Made by a program: the position numbers and the translations under genes. The notes under the pieces were generated by a model. The model was not told the origin of the DNA. It searched no databases and saw nothing but the letters and a program-made list of their open reading frames with translations. Positions 17,813-26,519 of a stretch of DNA of 64,000 bases are shown here, in pieces; position 1 is the stretch's first letter; each line of letters opens with the position of its first letter. The DNA comes from a marine gamma proteobacterium HTCC2148 (lineage in GTDB: Bacteria > Pseudomonadota > Gammaproteobacteria > Pseudomonadales > Halieaceae): positions 1 to 64,000 of the forward strand of contig DS999232.1 of assembly GCA_000156295.1 (NCBI GenBank), given 5' to 3'.

Positions 17813-19105
17813 GTGCAGGCCGAAGCGCAGCCCGCGGAAGTGGCCAACCCCACTCCGTCACCTGTGTCGGTGAAACCCCTGCGAATAGCCTTACTCGGCT
17901 ATCGTAGTCAGCCCTATGGGGGCGGTCAGGGCGTGTACCTGCGATATCTCAGTAAAGCTCTGGTCGATGCCGGGCACTCAGTCGATGTTATTTCCGGGCC
18001 ACCCTATCCTCACCTGGATCCCCGGGTGCGGCTTATTGAGTTACCCAGTCTGGATTTGTTTGAGAACGGTTTGTTATCGCTGCGCCCGCGTCACCTCATG
18101 TCTATGACCGATATTATCGAATGGACCAGCAAGCTGACTGGTGGTTTCGCGGAGCCCTATACCTTTGGCCGGCGAGCGGTAAAGTATCTGCGTGAGCACC
18201 GGGAAGAATACGACCTTGTTCACGATAACCAGAGCCTCAGTTACGGCATGCTGCAGTTGCAACGCATGGGAATACCTCTGGTAACCACAGTGCATCACCC
18301 GATTACCTCGGACTTACGCATTGCCCTCAATGCCGCTCGCAGCGCCTGGGAGCGCGTGCTGATCCGGCGCTGGCACTCCTTCCTCAACATGCAGAAGAGA
18401 GTGGTCAAAGACCTGCACAACGTGGTCACAGTTTCTGACTGCTCTCGGCAAGACATTGCCAGGGACTTCGGGCTGCAGCCCGCGGGCATCAGCCTTGTTT
18501 ATAACGGTATCGATACTGACGTATTCAGGCCCGTTAAGGGCGTTGAACGCAGGCCGCTGCGCCTGATGGCAACCTGTTCTGCCGATGCCCCTCTCAAGGG
18601 AACCCGTTATTTACTGCTGGCTTATGCCCGACTATTGGAGACGTATCCGCAGCTAGAGCTGTTGTTGGTCAGTAAACCACAGCCCGGCGGCAAGACGGAG
18701 AGGCTGGTTAAGAAGTTGGGCCTGGTAGACAGGATTCAGTTTGTCAGCGGAATCACTACCGAACAAATGGTTCAGTATTATGCCGAGGCCAGCATCGCGG
18801 TGGTGCCTTCGGTCTATGAAGGCTTTGGCCTGCCCGCAGGCGAGGCCATGGCCTGCGGCGTGCCGGTGGTTTCAACCGATGGCGGTGCCTTGCCAGAAGT
18901 GGTGGGCGACGCCGGTATTATCGTGCCGGTGAAAAATGTAGAGGCGATGGCTAAGGCTATCGATGAGTTGTTGCGCGACCCCGGCCGACGGGAGACGCTG
19001 GGTAATGCGGGGCGCGAACGTATTTTGGACAAATTTTGCTGGCAGGTCTGTGCCAGGGAGATGAGTCAGTATTATCGGGAAGTTTTGTCGCATGCAGACT
19101 GTTGA
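17813..19105 (+). CDS. Glycosyltransferase family 4 protein
   Basis: A 430-residue GT-B retaining glycosyltransferase. The N-terminal glycine loop is RSQPYGGGQGVYLRYLSKAL, and the C-terminal donor site includes PSVYEGFGLPAGEAMACG (E-x7-E near residue 334) and STDGGALPEVVGDAG. GTG at 17813 is used because an in-frame TAG lies just upstream; a GTG closer to KPLRIALLG is possible, since the first 25 residues are low-complexity. It overlaps the following methyltransferase by 14 bases. Donor and acceptor are unknown; it belongs to the cassette with the next two genes. Confidence 0.88.
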   Translation: MQAEAQPAEVANPTPSPVSVKPLRIALLGYRSQPYGGGQGVYLRYLSKALVDAGHSVDVISGPPYPHLDPRVRLIELPSLDLFENGLLSLRPRHLMSMTDIIEWTSKLTGGFAEPYTFGRRAVKYLREHREEYDLVHDNQSLSYGMLQLQRMGIPLVTTVHHPITSDLRIALNAARSAWERVLIRRWHSFLNMQKRVVKDLHNVVTVSDCSRQDIARDFGLQPAGISLVYNGIDTDVFRPVKGVERRPLRLMATCSADAPLKGTRYLLLAYARLLETYPQLELLLVSKPQPGGKTERLVKKLGLVDRIQFVSGITTEQMVQYYAEASIAVVPSVYEGFGLPAGEAMACGVPVVSTDGGALPEVVGDAGIIVPVKNVEAMAKAIDELLRDPGRRETLGNAGRERILDKFCWQVCAREMSQYYREVLSHADC

Positions 19106-19808
19106 TTTTAGCCATTTTCCTCTGCAGTCAGGCGATGTCGTCCTTGACCTGGGTTGCGGCGAAGGCCGTCACGTGATCTCCGCTTATGTTGAGGCGCAGG
19201 TGCACTCCATTGGCGTAGACCTTAGCCTCGACGATCTCAAAACCACGCAACAAAAATTTCAGGACTTTGCCGAGCCTGACAACGAAACCAAGACCTTTGG
19301 CTTATCTTCAGCCAATGCGCTGGAGCTGCCATTTGCCGATAATACCTTCGATAAAGTGATTTGCAGCGAGGTCCTGGAGCATATTCCTGATTATCAGGGT
19401 GCGCTTAAAGAAGTAGAACGGGTGCTCAAACCGGGTGGCCTTTTTTGCGCCAGTGTTCCCCGGCTCTGGCCAGAAAAAATATGTTGGGCTCTCAGCGAGG
19501 AGTATCACAACACCCCCGGGGGGCATATTCGTATATTTCGCGCCAGTGAACTGCGCGATGATATCGAGAGCCTGGGCTTTAGCCGTTATCATCGTCACTG
19601 GGCGCATGCCCTGCACGCACCTTACTGGTGGTTGAAGTGTTTGTTCTGGGATCAACAGGACAGCAACTGGCTGGTAAAGCAATACCATCGCCTGCTGGTT
19701 TGGGACTTGATGGAGCGCCCCGCCCTTACTCGGGTGACGGAGCAGCTAATGAATCCCGTGGTTGGCAAAAGTGTGGTGATGTATTTCCGCAAGGGAGCAG
19801 TTGTATGA
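19092..19808 (+). CDS. Class I SAM-dependent methyltransferase (Methyltransf_11)
   Basis: A 238-residue methyltransferase with motif I VVLDLGCGEGRHVISAY, acidic loop IGVDLSLDDL, ALELPFADNTFDKVICSEVLEHI (split here from a longer conserved run), and LKPGGLFCASVPR. It is of the type that modifies small molecules or lipid/sugar intermediates. The start lies 14 bases inside the GT4 gene and the stop overlaps the next start as ATGA, so the three genes are tightly coupled. Substrate unknown. Confidence 0.85.
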   Translation: MQTVDFSHFPLQSGDVVLDLGCGEGRHVISAYVEAQVHSIGVDLSLDDLKTTQQKFQDFAEPDNETKTFGLSSANALELPFADNTFDKVICSEVLEHIPDYQGALKEVERVLKPGGLFCASVPRLWPEKICWALSEEYHNTPGGHIRIFRASELRDDIESLGFSRYHRHWAHALHAPYWWLKCLFWDQQDSNWLVKQYHRLLVWDLMERPALTRVTEQLMNPVVGKSVVMYFRKGAVV

Positions 19809-20875
19809 GTGGTCTGTATTTGAGTAGGGGCTTGTTTCCTACCGAATTTCTACGCCCAACCGTGCAGTTTATTTTGAATACTCAGCAGGACAGCGGTGAA
19901 ATTCCCTGGTTTGAGGGCGGCTATGCCGATCCCTGGGATCATGTTGAAGCGGCCATGGGCTTATCGATTGGTGGCGAGCACGACGCGGCGCGCAAGGCCT
20001 ACGAATGGCTTTATAGCATGCAGTTGGTAGATGGCAGCTGGTGGGCCTCTTACCGCGGCGAAGTGGTCGACAACCGTGAGCGACGCGAAACCAATTTCGT
20101 CGCTTATATTGCCGTCGGTATCTGGCACCATTTCCTAATCACCGAGGACAGGGATTTCCTTCGGGCTATGTGGCCCATGGTCGACAAGGCCATCGGCTTT
20201 GTTCTTGCCCTCCAAACAGAACATGGCGAGATCCATTGGTCTGTTGACGGCGAAGGCAAGCCCAAGGAAGACGCGCTCATGACGGGCTGTAGTTCAATCT
20301 ATAAGAGCCTGGAGTGCGCCCATAATATTGCCTGTACCCTGGAAGAAGCACGACCTCATTGGCTGCTCGCCCGGGAACGATTGGGCCACGCCCTGCGTCA
20401 TAAGCCGGAGCGTTTTGATCGCACCTGGGAAAGTAAAGCGCGCTATTCCATGGACTGGTTTTATCCGGTACTTGCGGGGGTGCTGCCCCCTGAAGAATCC
20501 CGGGCCCGCATCGCTTCGCGCTGGGATGAATTCGTAGAGAAAGGCTTGGGTTGTCGCTGTGTGTCTGATGAGCCTTGGGTCACGGTCGCCGAATCCTGTG
20601 AGCTGGTTATGGCGCTGCTGGCCGCTGGGGATCACGCCAGGGCGGTAGAAGTTTACAGCTGGTTACACCAGTGGCGTCTCAATGACGGTTCTTACTGGAC
20701 GGGTTACCAGATGGTGGAAGATCTGCTCTGGCCAGATGAAAAACCGACCTGGACCGCTGGCGCAATATTATTGGCAGCTGACGCCCTGACAGAACACACA
20801 GCTGCAGCAAAGCTGTTTTGTAGTGTGCAGCTGTTGGGTGTGGATACTCAGGAACGCATCTCCCACGTAGACTGA
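19805..20875 (+). CDS. Alpha/alpha-toroid (prenyltransferase/squalene cyclase-like fold) protein
   Basis: A 356-residue soluble protein without signal peptide. Repeated helical-hairpin motifs such as ILNTQQDSGEIPWFEGG, EWLYSMQLVDGSWWASY, WLHQWRLNDGSYWTGYQ and a Trp/Asp-rich AVDPWDH-like segment (YADPWDHVEAAMG) resemble the QW-type repeats of alpha/alpha toroids, the fold of terpenoid cyclases, prenyltransferase beta subunits and (alpha/alpha)6 glycosidases. Proteins like this are often labelled prenyltransferase without experimental support. The start is ATG 19805, coupled to the methyltransferase stop. The context argues for a role on a glycosylated or lipid-linked substrate; no function can be assigned. 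Confidence 0.65.
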   Translation: MSGLYLSRGLFPTEFLRPTVQFILNTQQDSGEIPWFEGGYADPWDHVEAAMGLSIGGEHDAARKAYEWLYSMQLVDGSWWASYRGEVVDNRERRETNFVAYIAVGIWHHFLITEDRDFLRAMWPMVDKAIGFVLALQTEHGEIHWSVDGEGKPKEDALMTGCSSIYKSLECAHNIACTLEEARPHWLLARERLGHALRHKPERFDRTWESKARYSMDWFYPVLAGVLPPEESRARIASRWDEFVEKGLGCRCVSDEPWVTVAESCELVMALLAAGDHARAVEVYSWLHQWRLNDGSYWTGYQMVEDLLWPDEKPTWTAGAILLAADALTEHTAAAKLFCSVQLLGVDTQERISHVD

Positions 20876-20892
20876 TATTAGCGTTATCCAGA

Positions 20893-21510
20893 TCAGAGCC
20901 GGCGCAACAAACCCAGCGAGTTGATCTGGCCGAGGTCTTCGAATAACCCCGATGCTTTTGCCATGCGATAGACCGCAAAGGGCGCCTGTCCGCCTTCATG
21001 GGCATCTTCGAACAGGTCGTGAATGGCCAGAATACCCCCGCGCAAGAGGTGCGCTGTCCAGCACCGATAGTCAGTGAGAGCGGCTTCCAGGCTATGACCG
21101 CCGTCGATAAAAACCATCGCCAGCGGGGTTTGCCACTGTCTGGCTGCGGCCTCCGAGCCTGCAACGACAGGTACCACTGTTTCATCCAGCCTAGCGTTGC
21201 GAATATTGCGGCGGAATTCTTTGAATGTATCTACTTTCCCCTCACCGTCGTCGTAGAGGTCAGGGTCGTGAAAATACTCGCCTATCTGGTGCTCCTCAGA
21301 GCCTCGGTGATGGTCCAGTGCGAATACTGTTGCCTTGTTTTGTTGACAAGCCAGGCCCAGGTAAATGGTGGACTTGCCACAGTAGCTGCCTATCTCCAGC
21401 ACTGCACCATTGCGACTGGCATTCAGGGCGTGATGATATAGCGCCTCGGCCTCGTCCTCTGCCAGAAAGCCTTTAATGTCGTTAATAGTGTCCGGCAGGT
21501 TGGGGATCAT
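20893..21510 (-). CDS. Class I SAM-dependent methyltransferase (Methyltransf_24-like)
   Basis: A 205-residue methyltransferase. The SAM loop is AVLEIGSYCGKSTIYLGLA, and the downstream MVFIDGGHSLEAALTDYRCW with GGILAIHDLFEDAHEGG is typical of the Methyltransf_24 group, which contains sugar and macrolide O-methyltransferases (metal-binding Asp/His positions). It faces the toroid gene with a gap of 17 bases and is divergent from hldE. A link to the GT4 cassette is suggested only by position. Confidence 0.8.
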   Translation of the reverse strand: MIPNLPDTINDIKGFLAEDEAEALYHHALNASRNGAVLEIGSYCGKSTIYLGLACQQNKATVFALDHHRGSEEHQIGEYFHDPDLYDDGEGKVDTFKEFRRNIRNARLDETVVPVVAGSEAAARQWQTPLAMVFIDGGHSLEAALTDYRCWTAHLLRGGILAIHDLFEDAHEGGQAPFAVYRMAKASGLFEDLGQINSLGLLRRL

Positions 21511-21635
21511 GTGGATGAGCGTATTGTCTGAGGGCTGGGCAAAGTAGCTGTTTTAACGCGCAGAGGCAAGCGAGCAGCGTGGTATGATGACGCCACGTCG
21601 ACCTGGCCGCCCGCCGACATTGAGGACAAAAATTG

Positions 21636-23072
21636 ATGAAACTGGAAATGCCCCGTTTTGACCGGGCTCAGGTGCTGGTACTTGGGGATATTATGCTCGA
21701 CCGGTACTGGGAGGGGGGCACCTCGCGGATTTCTCCGGAAGCGCCGGTGCCGGTGGTAAAAGTCGATCAGATTAATGATCGGCCCGGAGGCGCGGGAAAC
21801 GTGGCCCTCAATATTGCTGCCCTGGGTGCCGGCGCACAGTTGAGCGGCTATACCGGTGACGATGAGATGGCAGATTCCCTTCAGGATATGCTTACCGGCG
21901 CGGGTGTTCACTGCGATTTCACTCGGGTGCAAGCGCACCCTACTATCACCAAGCTTAGAGTGGTCAGCCGCCATCAGCAGTTAATTCGATTGGATTTCGA
22001 AGAGTCGGACTTATCACGTTCAGGTCCGCCGCTGGCAGATTCCCTGCCCGCATTATTGCCTCACTGCGGAGCACTGGTGCTTAGCGATTACGCCAAAGGC
22101 GCGCTGGAAGACCCCGCTCCGTTAATAGCGGCTGCCAGGAACGCGAAGGTGCCTGTGCTGGTAGATCCGAAGGGCTCAGACTTTGCCCGCTATCGCGGCG
22201 CTACCCTGCTGACACCCAATCTCAATGAGTTCGAGGCCGTTGTTGGCCATTGCCCCAGTGAAAGTGAACTGGTCGAGCGCGGCAAAAAACTGATGACTGA
22301 ACTGGAATTGCAGGCCCTGCTCGTAACCCGCGGTGAGCACGGTATGACATTGTTGCGCCCCGGCGCGCAGGAGCTGCATTTACCTGCCAGAGCGCGGGAA
22401 GTCTTCGATGTGACTGGTGCCGGCGATACAGTGATCGCAGTGCTTGCCAGTGCGGTTGCCGCGGGAGCCGAGCTGCCTCATGCCGTTGCCCTGGCGAATA
22501 TTGCTGCCAGCATCGTGGTGGGCAAACTAGGCACAGCAACAGTCAGCGGTCCGGAACTGCGCCGCGCCGTGCAGCAGGACCAGGGTTCTGAGCGTGGTGC
22601 CGTCTCCCTTGAGCAACTGCAAATCGCGATGGCTGATGCCAGAAGTCATGGTGAAAGGGTGGTGTTCACCAACGGTTGTTTCGACATTATCCACGCTGGC
22701 CATGTGACTTATCTAGAGGAGGCCAGAGAGCAGGGTGACCGGCTCATCGTGGCGGTCAATTCTGATGACTCGGTACGCAGATTAAAGGGTAAGGGTCGTC
22801 CCATTAATCCGCAGGACCGTCGAATGGCGGTTCTTTCCGGCCTGGAGGCGGTAGATTGGGTTGTTTGTTTTGACGGTGATACCCCACGTCACCTGCTGGA
22901 GACATTGCAGCCTGATGTTTTGGTGAAGGGCGGTGACTATGCCGGCAAGGAGAAGGTTGTAGGCTGGGAGATCGTCGAGGCCTATGGCGGCGAGGTTAAG
23001 GTATTAAGCGTGGTGGACGAACTTTCAACGACCGCCATCGTTACCCAGATTCAGCAGGACAAAGAGTCCTGA
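21636..23072 (+). CDS. hldE: Bifunctional heptose-7-phosphate kinase/heptose-1-phosphate adenylyltransferase
   Basis: HldE makes ADP-heptose for the LPS inner core. The N-terminal PfkB-like kinase (about residues 1-320) carries [14 protein letters not shown] and the catalytic [12 protein letters not shown] near residue 259. The C-terminal cytidylyltransferase-like domain starts near 344 with [17 protein letters not shown] (HxGH) and includes [14 protein letters not shown]. The 478-residue length is normal for the fused form. ATG 21636 is chosen, with GAGGA about ten bases upstream; a TTG just before it is less likely. It supplies the donor for waaC and waaF in the same window. Confidence 0.97.
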   Translation: MKLEMPRFDRAQVLVLGDIMLDRYWEGGTSRISPEAPVPVVKVDQINDRPGGAGNVALNIAALGAGAQLSGYTGDDEMADSLQDMLTGAGVHCDFTRVQAHPTITKLRVVSRHQQLIRLDFEESDLSRSGPPLADSLPALLPHCGALVLSDYAKGALEDPAPLIAAARNAKVPVLVDPKGSDFARYRGATLLTPNLNEFEAVVGHCPSESELVERGKKLMTELELQALLVTRGEHGMTLLRPGAQELHLPARAREVFDVTGAGDTVIAVLASAVAAGAELPHAVALANIAASIVVGKLGTATVSGPELRRAVQQDQGSERGAVSLEQLQIAMADARSHGERVVFTNGCFDIIHAGHVTYLEEAREQGDRLIVAVNSDDSVRRLKGKGRPINPQDRRMAVLSGLEAVDWVVCFDGDTPRHLLETLQPDVLVKGGDYAGKEKVVGWEIVEAYGGEVKVLSVVDELSTTAIVTQIQQDKES

Positions 23073-23075
23073 CAC

Positions 23076-23879
23076 CTAGTTGCTCTGCGCCTGCTTATTC
23101 AGTGTTTGATGAGCGGCTTCTACATTGGCCCGGAGATGCTTGGGGGTGATGGTTCCAATGATAGCAGCGCCGGTGCCAGGGTGCCCCAACACCAAATCCA
23201 TTGAAGCCTGTATCGGGTCCTCGCAGTCTTGCGTGAGGTGGCCACTGGCCAGTGCTTTCTTGATGATTGCACCTTTGCCAAGCTCAGCGCAGGTATTGAG
23301 CACGGCCTCTTCTTCGCGCTGCGCCAGATTATAAGTAAGCATTACGATGTCGGCTTGCTGGGCTGCGGCCCGTCCTCCGGCGACCGTTTTAGTCGACATA
23401 CCGAAAGCCCTGATCAAACCTTCCGATTTGAGTTCTGCCAAGGCCTGCAGTGTGCCCAGCTCTTCGATGATGTGCTGGTCGTTGCCGTCGGAATGGATAA
23501 GCACCATATCGATCATCTCGGTATCGAGGCGTTCCAGGCTGCGTTGCACAGAGGCACGGGTGTGCTCCGGGCTAAAGTCAAAGTGAGACACGCCCTGTTC
23601 GAACTCTTCCCCCACTTTGGAACAAATCACCCACTGGTTCCGTTGACCTTTCAACAATTTGCCCAACCGCTCTTCGCTACTGCCATAGGCGGGGGCGGTA
23701 TCGATAAGGTTGATGCCAAGTTCGCGAGCCTGGCTTAACAGCCGGGTTGCGGCCTGATCGTCGGGAATGGTGAAATTTCCGGGATACTTAACGCCTTCAT
23801 TACGCCCCAACTTCACGGTGCCCAGCCCGAGGGCACTGACCTCAATGCCCGTATCACCCAGTACCCGTATCCAGCTCAT
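23076..23879 (-). CDS. Aldo/keto reductase
   Basis: A 267-residue TIM-barrel NADPH oxidoreductase. The catalytic tetrad is visible: Asp in LIDTAPAYG with Tyr in the same motif, Lys in WVICSKVGEEF, and His in DMVLIHSDGND. The C-terminal nicotinamide-site segment LGHPGTGAAIIGTITPKHL is also present. Its ATG overlaps the stop of the FAD oxidoreductase (ATGA), so the pair is one operon. The same pairing sits near hldE and waaA in Pseudomonas, from memory. The substrate is unknown. Confidence 0.85.
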   Translation of the reverse strand: MSWIRVLGDTGIEVSALGLGTVKLGRNEGVKYPGNFTIPDDQAATRLLSQARELGINLIDTAPAYGSSEERLGKLLKGQRNQWVICSKVGEEFEQGVSHFDFSPEHTRASVQRSLERLDTEMIDMVLIHSDGNDQHIIEELGTLQALAELKSEGLIRAFGMSTKTVAGGRAAAQQADIVMLTYNLAQREEEAVLNTCAELGKGAIIKKALASGHLTQDCEDPIQASMDLVLGHPGTGAAIIGTITPKHLRANVEAAHQTLNKQAQSN

Positions 23880-25072
23880 GTGAATACGCTATCCCAGTAG
23901 GTTTCGGCGATGCCGGGCCTGCCAAGATCTTCTAAAGCAGTGAGGTCGGTTGCCGGGCCGGGGATGACGTTGCGCTGCTGCAGGGCAATATCAACTTCGT
24001 CGGCAAGATTGGGGCTGAGGCTTAGTTTAGTCGGCCAGGCCACCAGGGCATTGTCTACGCCCTCTACCGGGCCAACGAAGGCACTATCCGGGCGAAGCAG
24101 GGCGGACTGCAGTGGCTCGCCTCTGTCCAGTTGAAGCGTGCGCCACTGGCATTGTCCAAAGTCGATCCAGGGCAGCAATTCGGCAACTTCCCTCTGGGCT
24201 TTGGCGATAAGCTGATCAGGGTCTGCGTTGGCACCTTCAGTGGCGAGGTCGCCGCCCAGGTACCAAACGGGTTCGCCGCTGCTGTTTTTGTGGCTGGAAA
24301 TAGTGAGTCGGGGTGCGGCGCTGCCGCCGGTGCAATGAGAGTAAAACGGCTCTGCGTACTCGTGCTTCATCAGTACCTGTTGCAGCGGTCGGCGCTGCAT
24401 TGCCGGCTCATTAGCGCCCAGCGCTTTGATCAGGGCTTCATTGCCAGCGCCGGCCGTAAGAATCAATTGTCCGGGATGTAACTCCCAATCGCGCCCGCGA
24501 ATATAAGCCCTGTCTCCGTCCCGTTCCAGCGAGGCCTGGCTCCAATCTATGCGGTAAATAACATCACGGTGTTGCCGGGCGAGAACCTCCACCAGAGAGG
24601 GCACGTCCAGTACCAGGTCTGCCAAGCGGTAGGCTTGTCCCTTGAAGCTGGGGGAGCGCAGTGGCGGGGGATAATCGGCAGCTGCTAATTTGTCTACCCG
24701 GCCACGCAGCATTTTGCTGGCGAAAAAGGAGCTTACCTTTGACGTGAGCCCGGTGTGAGACCAGAGATAAAAGTCTTCGCTTAATACCTGGCAGCCGCGC
24801 AGATCAACTTTACCTTCACCAGCCAGACAGCTGCGCCATACGCCAGGCATGGCAGAAATAGCCTCCGAGCTACCGCTCCAGGCGCCCGACAGGGCGTACT
24901 TGATGCCGCCGTGAATCATGCCCTGGGAGCCTACGGTCTGGTAGCTCCCCAACGCTTCCTGTTCGAACAAAACGGCGTTGAAGCCCTGGTTACGCAGCTG
25001 ACTCAAGGTCCACAGGCCAGCGATGCCGCCGCCGATAATCGCGATGTCTGTTGCTATTACAGGCGAGCCCAT
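23876..25072 (-). CDS. FAD-dependent oxidoreductase (DAO family)
   Basis: A 398-residue flavoprotein with N-terminal dinucleotide-binding motif DIAIIGGGIAGLWTLSQL (residues 9-26) and SYQTVGSQGMIHGGIKYAL, typical of the DAO/glycerol-3-phosphate dehydrogenase-like fold. ATG 25070-25072 is preferred: it has AGGGAG upstream, and an earlier ATG at 25225 would add 51 non-family residues. It is translated with the aldo/keto reductase. There is no membrane segment. The substrate is unknown; an amino acid, amine or hydroxy acid is likely for the fold. Confidence 0.85.
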   Translation of the reverse strand: MGSPVIATDIAIIGGGIAGLWTLSQLRNQGFNAVLFEQEALGSYQTVGSQGMIHGGIKYALSGAWSGSSEAISAMPGVWRSCLAGEGKVDLRGCQVLSEDFYLWSHTGLTSKVSSFFASKMLRGRVDKLAAADYPPPLRSPSFKGQAYRLADLVLDVPSLVEVLARQHRDVIYRIDWSQASLERDGDRAYIRGRDWELHPGQLILTAGAGNEALIKALGANEPAMQRRPLQQVLMKHEYAEPFYSHCTGGSAAPRLTISSHKNSSGEPVWYLGGDLATEGANADPDQLIAKAQREVAELLPWIDFGQCQWRTLQLDRGEPLQSALLRPDSAFVGPVEGVDNALVAWPTKLSLSPNLADEVDIALQQRNVIPGPATDLTALEDLGRPGIAETYWDSVFT

Positions 25073-25223
25073 CAGGCACTCCCTATGAAATGAGGATCCA
25101 AGTATAGCCTGCCTGAATTGAGGGTAGTCTCTTCGCCGGGAGATTATTTTTTTAGCCCTCGCGGTGGGCGAGTGCAAGTCAGCGCTGTTATGCTTTGCCT
25201 GATGTCCTGTCGTGGAGCTTTTC

Positions 25224-26495
25224 ATGCGCTACCTATATAGCGCCCTGTTTTATTTGTTGCTGCCCATTATCGTTGTGCGCATGTTGTGGCGCTCGCGCAA
25301 GGCGCCGGCATATCGGCGGCGGCTGGCGGAGCGCTTTGGTTTTTTCCACGGCCCCGACAGCGTCGCTTCAGACAAAGTGATATGGGTGCATGCGGTTTCG
25401 GTGGGAGAGACCCTGGCTGTAGCTCCCTTGATTGAAGAGCTGCTTGATACCTGTCCCCAACATCAGCTTGTGGTAACCACGACTACACCGACTGGTTCAG
25501 AAAGAGTAGAGGCGCTCTTTGGCGACAGGGTATTCCATGTTTATTCTCCCTGGGATATGCCCGGAGCTGTGCGTCGATTTTTGTCCAAGGTTCGCCCGGG
25601 TTTATTGCTGGTGATGGAGACAGAACTTTGGCCGAATATGCTGCATTACACCCACCGTAGCGGGTGTGGCATTGTGCTGGGCAATGCCCGATTGTCAGCC
25701 CGCTCTGCACAGGGTTATAGCAGGCTTACCTCACTCACCCGAGATATGTTGCAGCAGTTGGATGTTGTCGCGTGCCAGTCTGAAGCTGATGGCGAGCGGT
25801 TGGTTACATTGGGCTTGCCCCGCCCACGCCTGCAGGTAACAGGGAGCATTAAGTTCGATATCGATATCGATGAAAATTTACGTGCCGAGGTGGGTGCCCT
25901 GAAGCAGTCTTTGGGCCGGCCGGTCCTGCTGGGCTCCAGTACCCATGCCTCGGAAGAGGCGATAATCCTGGATGCGTTTGCTATCGCGCGGCAATCTATT
26001 CCCGATCTGTTGTGTCTGCTGGTGCCCCGTCACCCGGAGCGCTTTGAATCGGTTTATCAACTGTGCCTTGCCCGGGGCCTAATGACTGCCCGCAGGTCAA
26101 TGGGTGAGCGGGTTAGCGAGGGTCACCAAGTATTGCTCGGCGATACTATGGGAGAATTGCGCTTGTTGTCAGGCCTTGCCTCGGTTTGCGTGATTGGTGG
26201 CAGTTTTATAGAGCACGGCGGGCAAAACGTGCTGGAGGCTGCAGCCTGGGGCGTACCGGTGATAAGCGGCCCGCATATGCATAACTTTACCGAAATTACC
26301 GAACGTCTGACCAGCGCAGGGGCCATGTCTCAGCTGAACGGAGCCGACGAGCTGGCACCAGCCGTACAGTCGCTGCTGGAAGATGCGTCACGTCAGGCGG
26401 CAATGGGTGCAGCAGGGGAGGCGGTCATTGCTGCTAATCGCGGTGCCCGAGATCGCTTGTTGGCGTTGATAAAGGAGCAGCTAGGCGGCGCCTGA
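25224..26495 (+). CDS. waaA: Kdo transferase (3-deoxy-D-manno-octulosonic acid transferase)
   Basis: WaaA/KdtA attaches Kdo to lipid IVA on the cytoplasmic side of the inner membrane. The N-terminal membrane anchor is MRYLYSALFYLLLPIIVVRM, followed by WVHAVSVGETLAVAPLI (catalytic Glu) and LLVMETELWPNML. The GT-B C-terminal domain contains GGSFIEHGGQNVLEAAAWG. Length is 423 residues from ATG 25224, which has GGAG six bases upstream; a GTG at 25212 is the alternative. Confidence 0.96.
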   Translation: MRYLYSALFYLLLPIIVVRMLWRSRKAPAYRRRLAERFGFFHGPDSVASDKVIWVHAVSVGETLAVAPLIEELLDTCPQHQLVVTTTTPTGSERVEALFGDRVFHVYSPWDMPGAVRRFLSKVRPGLLLVMETELWPNMLHYTHRSGCGIVLGNARLSARSAQGYSRLTSLTRDMLQQLDVVACQSEADGERLVTLGLPRPRLQVTGSIKFDIDIDENLRAEVGALKQSLGRPVLLGSSTHASEEAIILDAFAIARQSIPDLLCLLVPRHPERFESVYQLCLARGLMTARRSMGERVSEGHQVLLGDTMGELRLLSGLASVCVIGGSFIEHGGQNVLEAAAWGVPVISGPHMHNFTEITERLTSAGAMSQLNGADELAPAVQSLLEDASRQAAMGAAGEAVIAANRGARDRLLALIKEQLGGA

Positions 26496-26519
26496 GCAGG
26501 CACCGCAAAGAGGCAATGC

